NCBI RefSeq assembly: GCF_900637295.1
Contig: NZ_LR134363.1
Span: forward strand, 1,798,001-1,862,000
Direction: 5' to 3'
Origin: Actinomyces slackii
GTDB taxonomy: Bacteria; Actinomycetota; Actinomycetes; Actinomycetales; Actinomycetaceae
Length of the DNA: 64,000 bases
Shown here: piece by piece, positions 57,970-64,000 of the stretch
Layout of the letters: every line of letters starts with the position of its first letter
How positions within the stretch are numbered: the first letter of the stretch is position 1
Program-made: the position numbers and the translations under genes
The notes under the pieces: generated by a model
The model's database searches: none
What the model was told of the DNA's origin: nothing
The model's input: only the letters and a program-made list of their open reading frames with translations

Positions 57970-60270
57970 ATGACACCATCCGCAGCTCCGCGCGGCGCCG
58001 TCCCGCCGCTGGACCGGTCCCTGGAGCGGCTGGTCGGCAAGGCCACCGCCACCCAGCTGGCCAAGCAGGGGCTGACCCGCGGCGCCGACCTCCTGCGCCA
58101 CCTGCCCCGCCGCTACGACACCTGGGGAGAGCTGACCGACCTGGCCGCCCTCATCGAGGGCGAGCAGGCCACCATCCAGGCCCAGGTGCTCCGCTCCTCC
58201 TCCCGCCGCACCCGTGCCGGCAGGCCCCCCGCCCTCATGGAGGCCACCGTCACCGACGGCGCCGCCACCATGGACGTCGTGCTCTTCGGCGCGGCCGGCC
58301 AGATGAAGGCCGTCGCCGAGCAGCTGCGCCCGGGCACCACCGTCCTGCTCTCGGGCAAGGTCTCCCGGCACCAGGGCCGCAGGCAGCTGGCCTCCCCCCG
58401 CTTCCACGTCCTGGACGAGCTCGACGAGGCTGAGCGCGAGGCCCTCCTGGCCCGCCCCATGCCCATCTACCCGGCCACCGACTCCCTGCCCTCCTGGCGC
58501 GTGGCCAAGGCGGTGCGCACCGTCCTGGACCAGCTGGGCCCGCAGGACGTCCCCGAGCCCCTGCCCGAGCGGATCCGGCGCCAGGCAGGGCTCATCGACG
58601 CCCTGACGGCCTATCAGTGGGCCCACAGCCCCCGGGACGCCCAGCAGTGGCGCGCCGCCCGCAACCGCCTGCGCCATGAGGAGGCCCTCATCCTCCAAAC
58701 GGCCCTGGCCCAGCGCCGCGCCCACCATGAGGCCACCCGCACCGCCGTCGCCTGGCCCCTCCCCGAGCCCAGCGGGAGCCTCCTGGCCGACCTGGACGCC
58801 TCCCTGCCCTACGCCCTGACCGACGGGCAGCGGCGCGTGGGCGCCGAGCTGGCGGCCGAGCTCGCCGGGACCGTGCCCATGCAGCGCCTCCTGCAGGGGG
58901 ATGTCGGCTCGGGCAAGACCCTGGTGGCGCTGCGCGCCATGCTCCAGGTGGTCGGGGCCGGGGGGCAGGCCGCCCTGCTGGCCCCCACCGAGGTCCTGGC
59001 CACCCAGCACCACGCCTCCCTGAGCGCCATCCTGGGCCCACTGGCCCGCGGCGGCATGCTCGATGGCGCCGAGCGCGCCACCCGCATCCACCTGCTGACC
59101 GGCTCCACCCCCGCCGCCCAGCGCCGCGACATCCTGGCGGACCTGGCCGGGGGCGCCGGGGCCATCGTCGTGGGCACCCATGCCCTGCTGTCCGACACCG
59201 TCCAGATCCCCTTCCTGGGGCTGGTGGTGGTCGACGAGCAGCACCGCTTCGGCGTGGCCCAGCGCGACGCCCTGCGGGAGCGCGGCGGGGCCGCCGACCC
59301 CGTGACCGGCCAGCGCCGCACCCCCCACCTGCTGGTCATGACCGCCACCCCGATCCCGCGCACCATCGCCATGACGGTCTTCGGTGACCTGGCCACCTCG
59401 GTCCTGGATGAGCTGCCCGCCGGCCGTAGCCCCGTGGTCACGTATCTGGTGCCCTGGCAGCGGCAGACCTGGGTGGAGGGCATCTGGCGGCGCGCCGCCC
59501 AGGAGGTGGCCGGCGGCGGGCGCGTCTACGTCGTGTGCCCCCGCATCAGTGCCGACCAGGATGCCGATCAGGATGCCGACCAGGACGAAGAGACCGGCGG
59601 GCCTGATCCCGCGGGACCCGCCGAGCCCGCCGGTCCCGAGCAGGCCCCCGCCAGGCCACTGGCCGCCGTCGAGGAGTGGGTGGAGCGCCTGAGCGGTGAG
59701 CCCGCCCTGGCCGGCATCGCGGTGGGCGCCCTGACCGGGCGCATGACCAGCGCCGAGAAGGAGGAGGCCATGGGGGCCTTCTCCTCAGGGGCCGCCCCCA
59801 TCCTGGTGTCCACCACCGTCATCGAGGTCGGCGTCGACGTGCCCGAGGCCACCATGATGGTCATCCTGGACGCCGACCGCTTCGGCCTGTCCCAGCTCCA
59901 CCAGCTGCGCGGGCGCGTGGGGCGCGGAAGCGCCGAGGCCATCTGCATGGCCGTGACCGGCGTGGAGGTCGGCACCACCGCCTTCCACCGGCTCAAGGCC
60001 TTCGCCTCCACCACTGACGGCTTCGCCCTGGCCGAGGCCGACCTGGAGCTGCGCAGCGAGGGCGACGTGCTGGGCGCCTCCCAGTCGGGCCGCGCCTCCG
60101 GCCTGGACCTGCTGCGCGTGACCCGCGACGCCGAGCTCCTGACCACCGCCCGGCGCCAGGCCGAGGAGATCATCGCCGCCGACCCCGAGCTGACGGAGCA
60201 CCGGGCGCTCGCGGCCGCCATCGTCGACCGCCTCGATGAGGAGTCCCAGGCTTACCTCGCGCGCTCCTGA
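57970..60270 (+). CDS. recG: ATP-dependent DNA helicase RecG
   Basis: A 766-residue helicase that remodels stalled forks and Holliday junctions. The wedge domain is N-terminal (HLPRRYDTWGELTDL near 40). Helicase motifs are GDVGSGKT from about 311, DEQHRFGVAQRD near 422, VMTATPIPRT near 457, and the C-terminal QLHQLRGRVGRGS near 640. The start is not certain: ATG 57970 is the best in-frame ATG before the domain, while 57865 precedes a TAGCCT box (57902-57907). The helicase C-domain contains an acidic insert made of three ADQD repeats. Confidence 0.93.
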   Translation: MTPSAAPRGAVPPLDRSLERLVGKATATQLAKQGLTRGADLLRHLPRRYDTWGELTDLAALIEGEQATIQAQVLRSSSRRTRAGRPPALMEATVTDGAATMDVVLFGAAGQMKAVAEQLRPGTTVLLSGKVSRHQGRRQLASPRFHVLDELDEAEREALLARPMPIYPATDSLPSWRVAKAVRTVLDQLGPQDVPEPLPERIRRQAGLIDALTAYQWAHSPRDAQQWRAARNRLRHEEALILQTALAQRRAHHEATRTAVAWPLPEPSGSLLADLDASLPYALTDGQRRVGAELAAELAGTVPMQRLLQGDVGSGKTLVALRAMLQVVGAGGQAALLAPTEVLATQHHASLSAILGPLARGGMLDGAERATRIHLLTGSTPAAQRRDILADLAGGAGAIVVGTHALLSDTVQIPFLGLVVVDEQHRFGVAQRDALRERGGAADPVTGQRRTPHLLVMTATPIPRTIAMTVFGDLATSVLDELPAGRSPVVTYLVPWQRQTWVEGIWRRAAQEVAGGGRVYVVCPRISADQDADQDADQDEETGGPDPAGPAEPAGPEQAPARPLAAVEEWVERLSGEPALAGIAVGALTGRMTSAEKEEAMGAFSSGAAPILVSTTVIEVGVDVPEATMMVILDADRFGLSQLHQLRGRVGRGSAEAICMAVTGVEVGTTAFHRLKAFASTTDGFALAEADLELRSEGDVLGASQSGRASGLDLLRVTRDAELLTTARRQAEEIIAADPELTEHRALAAAIVDRLDEESQAYLARS
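59551..59586 (+). repeat. Three 12-bp tandem repeats (ADQD) inside recG
   Basis: gccgaccaggat, gccgatcaggat and gccgaccaggac are consecutive and differ at one base each. They encode ADQD three times in a loop that is not conserved in RecG. In-frame, so length changes would be tolerated. Confidence 0.75.
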
Positions 60271-60290
60271 GCATGGACAAGAGCATCCTT

Positions 60291-60310
60291 CTGCATCAGA
60301 ATTGATGCAG
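60291..60310. promoter_or_regulatory. Palindromic operator before vapB
   Basis: CTGCATCA (60291-60298) is the exact complement of TGATGCAG (60303-60310), with a 4-nt centre (GAAT). It ends 8 nt before the vapB ATG, and the right arm abuts AGGAGG. Toxin–antitoxin complexes often bind such a site and repress their own operon. Confidence 0.65.
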
Positions 60311-60318
60311 GAGGAACC

Positions 60319-60528
60319 ATGCGCACCACGATCACACTCGACGACGACCTTGTGGAACGAGCAAGCGAGTTGACAGGCATTACCGAGCGGGCTGCGCTTG
60401 TGAGGCAGGCGGTCAGCACTCTCATCAGAGTGGAGTCTTCGCGGCGTCTCATCGCACTCGGTGGCTCCGACCCTGCCGCCGAAGCGGCCCCGCGCCATCG
60501 AGGCATGCGGGACCGGCAGGATTGCTGA
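60319..60528 (+). CDS. vapB: VapB-family antitoxin
   Basis: A 69-residue protein beginning MRTTITLDDDLVERASELTG, the start of VapB-type ribbon-helix-helix antitoxins (type II). The C-terminal part (RRLIALGGSDPAAEA) contacts the toxin in relatives. The last 13 residues (PRHRGMRDRQDC) are longer than the usual Arg-rich end. AGGAGG precedes the ATG, and an 8-bp palindrome lies just upstream. Its stop is 10 nt before vapC. Codons are less GC-biased at third positions than recG, which hints at acquisition. Confidence 0.85.
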   Translation: MRTTITLDDDLVERASELTGITERAALVRQAVSTLIRVESSRRLIALGGSDPAAEAAPRHRGMRDRQDC

Positions 60529-60538
60529 CCGGCTCCGC

Positions 60539-60901
60539 ATGATCCTCATAGACACCAACGTGTGGATAGACCACCTGCACGTCAGCGACAACCGTCTCGT
60601 GGCCCTCCTCGAGAGAGATGAGGCTGCCACCCACGAGGCCGTCCTCACCGAACTGGCGCTTGGATCTATCAAGAACCGTGAGAAGGTCCTCAACTCCCTG
60701 GGATCTCTACGACGGGTGCCCCAGATCTCCGATTGCGAGGTCCGCTGGTTCACCGAGCGTCGCCGCCTATGGGGAAGGGGCCTGTCCGCCGTAGACGTGC
60801 ACCTACTTGCATCCGTTGTCGCCGAGCGGGGTGCGCTGCTGTGGACTAGGGATAAGCGCCTGGCAGCTGCCGCCGACGAACTCGGGGTTGGTTATCGATA
60901 G
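60539..60901 (+). CDS. vapC: VapC-family PIN-domain RNase toxin
   Basis: A 120-residue PIN-domain ribonuclease. The acidic site residues are present: Asp5 (LIDTNVWID), Glu38 (LTELALG), Asp86 (SAVDVHLLAS) and Asp105 (WTRDKRLAA), so it should be active. VapC toxins cut tRNA or rRNA and stop growth. I start it at ATG 60539, which begins MILIDTN as is standard; a longer frame overlaps vapB. The pair vapBC sits between recG and convergent rsmD, a common spot for small mobile modules. No transposase or attachment site is nearby. Confidence 0.9.
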   Translation: MILIDTNVWIDHLHVSDNRLVALLERDEAATHEAVLTELALGSIKNREKVLNSLGSLRRVPQISDCEVRWFTERRRLWGRGLSAVDVHLLASVVAERGALLWTRDKRLAAAADELGVGYR

Positions 60902-60945
60902 ACGGCGGCCGTACGGCGCTCAAGGCACAGGCGATGAGCAGGGCG

Positions 60946-61524
60946 TCAGTCGGCATGGTCGCCTGCAGCCGGCTCGGCGAACCAGACGGCGGTCTCCCCG
61001 TAGCGCTTGTGAGAGAAGCGGCGCAGGCCCGCCGGCCAGGGCGGCTCGGGGGAGCGGGTCGAGCGCTCGACCACCACCACCGCCCCCGGCACCAGCCAGG
61101 GATCCTCCGCGCGGGCCAGGGGCTCCAGCATGGCCGCCAGTGACTCCTGGTCTGCGTCGTAGGGCGGGTCGATGAGGACCAGGTCCACAGGCGCGCCGGC
61201 AGCGCCCTCCACATACGCCGAGGCACTGGCCTTGACCACGCGCACGCCGGCCAGCCCCAGGGAGCGGGCATTGCGCTGGCAGGCGGCGACCGCGGGCTTG
61301 GCGCTGTCCACCAGGGCCACCTCGGCGGCGCCCCGGCTGGCGGCCTCCAGGCCCAGCGCCCCCGATCCGGCGCACAGGTCCACCACACGGGCGCCGCGGA
61401 CCACCCCGTAGTGCTCCAGGCGGGAGAACAGCGCCTCGCGCACCCTCTCCGAGGTGGGGCGAGTCCCCGCCGTGGGCACCTCAAGCCGCCTGCCGCCGGC
61501 CACGCCGGCCACGATCCTGGTCAT
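60946..61524 (-). CDS. rsmD: 16S rRNA (guanine966-N2)-methyltransferase
   Basis: A 192-residue methyltransferase that modifies G966 of 16S rRNA. It starts MTRIVAGVAGGRRLEVP, with RPTSERVREALFSRL near residue 22, the SAM motif VVDLCAGSGALGLEAASRG near 47, and the catalytic motif LIDPPYD near 120. It lies divergent from coaD, the usual partner (rsmD–coaD), here facing away across a 119-bp gap with both promoters. ATG 61524 is 7 nt after a TAGGGT box. A longer frame upstream runs over that promoter and is rejected. Confidence 0.93.
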   Translation of the reverse strand: MTRIVAGVAGGRRLEVPTAGTRPTSERVREALFSRLEHYGVVRGARVVDLCAGSGALGLEAASRGAAEVALVDSAKPAVAACQRNARSLGLAGVRVVKASASAYVEGAAGAPVDLVLIDPPYDADQESLAAMLEPLARAEDPWLVPGAVVVVERSTRSPEPPWPAGLRRFSHKRYGETAVWFAEPAAGDHAD

Positions 61525-61531
61525 GGTCCCG

Positions 61532-61537
61532 ACCCTA
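61532..61537 (-). promoter_or_regulatory. -10 box TAGGGT for rsmD
   Basis: On the minus strand TAGGGT, then 7 nt, then ATG 61524. Confidence 0.45.
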
Positions 61538-61631
61538 CCCGCCTGTGGCAGCGAGCCCGGTGCCGGGGCCGGGCTCGCCGCTGGGACTCGGCGACTCGGC
61601 GCGCGTCCCGCACGCCACTGGGCCCGGCCGC

Positions 61632-61637
61632 TAGCGT
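61632..61637 (+). promoter_or_regulatory. -10 box TAGCGT for coaD
   Basis: TAGCGT, 6 nt (GGGGAC), then ATG 61644. With the rsmD box it makes a divergent pair of leaderless starts. Confidence 0.45.
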
Positions 61638-61643
61638 GGGGAC

Positions 61644-62141
61644 ATGAGCCTCGCCGTCTACCCTGGGAGCTTCGACCCCCTGACCCTGGGGCATGTCGAT
61701 ATCGCCGGGCGCGCGGCAGCGCTGTTCGACCGGGTGGTGATCGCCATCGCCCACAACGCGGACAAGACCGGGCGCTACCTGCTGGAGGCCCCCACTCGCG
61801 CCGAGCTGGCCCGCCAGGCCACGGCCGATATCCCGGGCGTCGAGGTGGACCTGGTGCCCGGGCTGCTGGCCGACTACTGCCGCGCACGCGGCGCCACCGC
61901 CATCGTCAAGGGCCTGCGCCACGGCAGCGACCTGGATGCCGAGGTGCCCATGGCCCTGCTCAACCGGGACCTGGGCGCCCCCGAGACCGTGTTCCTGCCG
62001 GCCTCCCCGGCCCACGGCCACATATCCTCCTCCCTGGTCAAGGATGTCGCCCGGCATGGGGGCGATGTCCACGGCCTGGTGCCCGACGCCGTCGCCCGGG
62101 CCCTGGCCGCAGCCCTGCCTGCCGGCCGGGATTCCCAGTAG
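61644..62141 (+). CDS. coaD: Phosphopantetheine adenylyltransferase
   Basis: A 165-residue enzyme of coenzyme A synthesis that joins 4'-phosphopantetheine to AMP from ATP. It has the nucleotidyltransferase motif YPGSFDPLTLGHVDI (TLGH as HxGH) near residue 6 and the C-terminal SSSLVKDVARHGGDV near 130. IVKGLRHGSDLDAE is the phosphopantetheine-binding block. Length and motifs are normal. The next gene lies 34 nt downstream and may be co-transcribed. Confidence 0.95.
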   Translation: MSLAVYPGSFDPLTLGHVDIAGRAAALFDRVVIAIAHNADKTGRYLLEAPTRAELARQATADIPGVEVDLVPGLLADYCRARGATAIVKGLRHGSDLDAEVPMALLNRDLGAPETVFLPASPAHGHISSSLVKDVARHGGDVHGLVPDAVARALAAALPAGRDSQ

Positions 62142-62175
62142 GCCCCGGCTCCCCGAACAACCGAGAGGACCAACC

Positions 62176-62745
62176 GTGACGACCAGCCGCGATGCCGGAG
62201 ACGACCTGCTGCGCATCCTCGACCAGCTCGGCGAGCTCGTCGCCCAGGCGCGCTCGATGCCCATGAGCTCCTCGGTCATCGTCAACCGGGAGTCGGTCCT
62301 CGACCTCATCGATCGAGCCCGGCGCTCGGTGCCCATGGCCGTGCGCCGGGCCGAGGAGATCGTCGCCGACGCCGACGCGGTCCTGGCCCAGGGCCGTGAG
62401 GAGTCCGAGCGGCTCATCGAGCACGCCCACCAGGAGGCCGAGAGGCTCGTGGCCGGGGAGAACGTGGTGCGCATGGCCAATGACCGGGCCGATGCCATCA
62501 TCAAATCAGCCGAGGACAAGGCCGCCTCCCTGCGCCACGGCGCCGATGAGTACTCCGACCGCGCCCTGGCCGGCCTGGAGTCGGAGGTCGCCAAGATCGC
62601 CGAGCAGGTGCGCGCGGGCCGCGAGGTCTTGGCCACCCGCCTGGACACCTGGCAGGCGGACTCCGGCCAGGCCGCCGTCGGCGAGGTCCAGGAGCCGGTG
62701 CGGCGCCGCTCCAACTGGTCCGTGGACCCCGGCGCGCTGCGCTGA
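62176..62745 (+). CDS. Coiled-coil DivIVA/SepIVA-like protein
   Basis: A 189-residue soluble, very charged protein. From about residue 45 to 160 it is predicted helical coiled coil (EEIVADADAVLAQGREESERL, then AEDKAASLRHGADEY), resembling the ATP synthase b/DivIVA-like family of actinobacteria (SepIVA-type). Mycobacterial SepIVA affects septum formation and is also near coaD/rsmD. The C-terminus is basic and ends RRRSNWSVDPGALR. GTG 62176 has GAGAGGA before it. No catalytic motif is visible. The assignment to division is inferred from family resemblance and context. Confidence 0.75.
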   Translation: MTTSRDAGDDLLRILDQLGELVAQARSMPMSSSVIVNRESVLDLIDRARRSVPMAVRRAEEIVADADAVLAQGREESERLIEHAHQEAERLVAGENVVRMANDRADAIIKSAEDKAASLRHGADEYSDRALAGLESEVAKIAEQVRAGREVLATRLDTWQADSGQAAVGEVQEPVRRRSNWSVDPGALR

Positions 62746-62853
62746 GACCATTCTCAGCCCACGTCAGCCCACGGCAGTCCATGTCAGGCCACTGCAGTCC
62801 ACCACGGCGGGTACAGTCGCGCCGCACGCATATCCACACCCCTGGAGGAGACC

Positions 62854-63411
62854 ATGCCCGGACTCGTCATTGACATCGCCGACCTGCCCCGGGCCACCGG
62901 CTCGGTCAAGACCCTGGAGATCACCGCCCCGGCCCCGGCTGACCTGGGCGCCGGGGTGATCGGCGTCCCCGAGGGCAGCGATCTGGGCATCGCGGTGACC
63001 CTGACCTCCATGGACGACGGCGTTCTGGCCCAGGCCAGCGCTGACCTGCACATCCATGGTGAGTGCGTGCGATGCCTGCGCGATCTGGATGAGGATCGCA
63101 CGGTGCGCATCGATGAGCTCTACTTCCTGCCCGAGGCCGTCAAGGCCCAGCAGGACGAGGGCGATGAGGAGGCGGAGGAGCTGTATGTCCTGGGTGAGAC
63201 CACCCTGGACCTGGAGCCCGCCCTGCGCGACGCCCTGGTCCCCACACTGCCATTCCGCCCCCTGTGCCGTCCCGACTGCCCGGGCCTGTGCTCCCAGTGC
63301 GGTGAGCGCATGGAGGACCTGGAGGAGGGCCACCACCATGAGGACCTCGACCCCCGGTGGTCGGCGCTGGCGGCCCTGGCCTCCCCGGACCCGGATGATG
63401 AGGAGGCCTGA
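62854..63411 (+). CDS. yceD: YceD/DUF177-family protein
   Basis: A 185-residue protein of the YceD (DUF177) family, linked to 23S rRNA or ribosome assembly and normally followed by rpmF (L32). Four Cys near the ends are visible: [11 protein letters not shown] near residue 70 and [13 protein letters not shown] near 139, likely zinc-binding. [12 protein letters not shown]-type text is a family mark, read here as [11 protein letters not shown]. The ATG at 62854 has GGAGGAGACC before it. Its stop overlaps the rnc ATG in TGATG. The rpmF gene expected between yceD and rnc is absent. Confidence 0.88.
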   Translation: MPGLVIDIADLPRATGSVKTLEITAPAPADLGAGVIGVPEGSDLGIAVTLTSMDDGVLAQASADLHIHGECVRCLRDLDEDRTVRIDELYFLPEAVKAQQDEGDEEAEELYVLGETTLDLEPALRDALVPTLPFRPLCRPDCPGLCSQCGERMEDLEEGHHHEDLDPRWSALAALASPDPDDEEA

Positions 63412-64000
63412 TGGCCAAGCGCCGTAGCGCACCGCCGGCACGCGCCGACGTCGAGGCCCTGGTCTACCGGTGGGGGCCCGGCATCGAGCCTGAGCTGCTG
63501 GACCTGGCCCTGACCCACCGGTCCTGGGCCCACGAGAATGGGGGGCTGCCCACCAATGAGCGCCTGGAGTTCCTGGGGGACTCGGTGCTGGGCATCATCG
63601 TCACCGAGCACCTCTACCGCACCCATCCCGAGGTGCCCGAGGGCCAGCTCGCCAAGATGCGCGCCGCCACGGTCTCCGAGCAGGCCCTGGCCGCGGCGGG
63701 CCGGGACCTGGGCCTGGGGGAGTTCATCAAGCTCGGCAAGGGCGAGGCCCTGTCAGGGGGGCGGGACAAGGACTCGATCCTCTCCGACACCGTCGAGGCC
63801 CTCATCGGGGCCACGTATCTCACGCACGGCCTGGAGACCACGCGCACCGTGGTCATCCGCCTGGTCTCCCGGTTCCTGGAGTCGGCCCGCACCCGGGGGG
63901 CGGGCCTGGACTGGAAGACGAGCCTGCAGGAGCTGACCGCCGCCCACCGCCTGGGCAGCCCGTCCTACGAGGTGAGCGGCGAGGGCCCCGACCATGACCG
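63411..64000 (+). CDS. rnc: Ribonuclease III, N-terminal part (runs off window)
   Basis: The first 196 codons of RNase III, which cuts double-stranded RNA such as rRNA precursors. The signature [13 protein letters not shown] is near residue 48 and carries the metal-binding Glu and Asp; the second site is [12 protein letters not shown] near 124 with Asp and Glu. [13 protein letters not shown] marks the start of the double-stranded RNA binding domain near 170, cut by the window edge. ATG 63411 overlaps the yceD stop, so they are coupled. The catalytic domain is complete. Confidence 0.94.
   Translation, partial: MAKRRSAPPARADVEALVYRWGPGIEPELLDLALTHRSWAHENGGLPTNERLEFLGDSVLGIIVTEHLYRTHPEVPEGQLAKMRAATVSEQALAAAGRDLGLGEFIKLGKGEALSGGRDKDSILSDTVEALIGATYLTHGLETTRTVVIRLVSRFLESARTRGAGLDWKTSLQELTAAHRLGSPSYEVSGEGPDHD

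Noticed and set aside
1-64000. tRNA or other structural RNA genes
   Set aside because: No cloverleaf with a T-loop GGTTCGAATCC-type element or other recognisable RNA gene was found by eye. A tRNA scan would be decisive.

Overview
The window is GC-rich, densely coded DNA from an actinobacterium, most likely Actinomyces or a close relative. I base this on the codon bias (G/C in nearly every third position), the order miaB … miaA–dapF … hflX–dinG … lexA/LysM … ldh … nrdR, an IclR-type regulator divergent from leuCD, the run murA–plsC–gpsA … ddl–thiL–rpmB–DAK–recG, and frequent leaderless starts. The genus is an inference; no rRNA gene is present to test it.

Layout. 1-297: tail of a secreted protein of unknown function. 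580-3860 (minus): carbohydrate ABC importer (binding lipoprotein and two permeases, no ATPase). 4151-7268: type II NADH dehydrogenase-like flavoprotein and a SUMT–CbiX fusion for siroheme or cobalamin precursors. 7348-11973 (minus): glycine cleavage genes gcvP-gcvT-gcvH. 12128-13849: miaB. 13957-23064: iron-uptake locus, with apbE divergent from FTR1, P19-like lipoprotein, DUF2318 protein, two FtsX-type permeases, ATPase and an FMN-binding lipoprotein, all facing one DtxR/IdeR-like box. 23233-27798: two YbjN proteins, miaA, an unusual dapF and brnQ. 27845-29955 (minus): RsmC-like methyltransferase and an MFS transporter. 30070-35478: a candidate leader peptide with hflX, a DinG-like helicase, then a MarR regulator and a quinone oxidoreductase. 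35603-39669: small membrane protein, SOS pair LysM/lexA, ldh, nrdR. 39721-47369: glycosyltransferase, IclR regulator, leuCD, murA, plsC-like gene, gpsA. 47433-49240: a lipoprotein gene split by an intact IS630-type element. 49414-52986 (minus): ABC-2 exporter with a two-component system. 53144-64000: ddl, thiL, rpmB, DAK/FakA-like gene, recG, vapBC, rsmD, coaD, a coiled-coil protein, yceD and the start of rnc.

How parts work together. The iron locus has the gene order of the Campylobacter p19/ftr1 type, but a flavin-binding lipoprotein sits where thioredoxin-like proteins are found there. A divergent flavin transferase (ApbE) could load that lipoprotein. This suggests a flavin-dependent redox step in ferric iron import. 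The hflX leader contains a short ORF ending Arg-Met-Arg whose codons can pair with the sequence just before the hflX ribosome binding site, which resembles antibiotic-responsive attenuators. DapF lacks both expected catalytic cysteines. Many genes start 6-8 nt after a TANNNT box, so leaderless translation appears common here.

Intergenic gaps are all about 300 bases or less. The larger ones (298-579, 3861-4150, 36840-37049, 43963-44161, 55659-55959) are described through the sites they contain.
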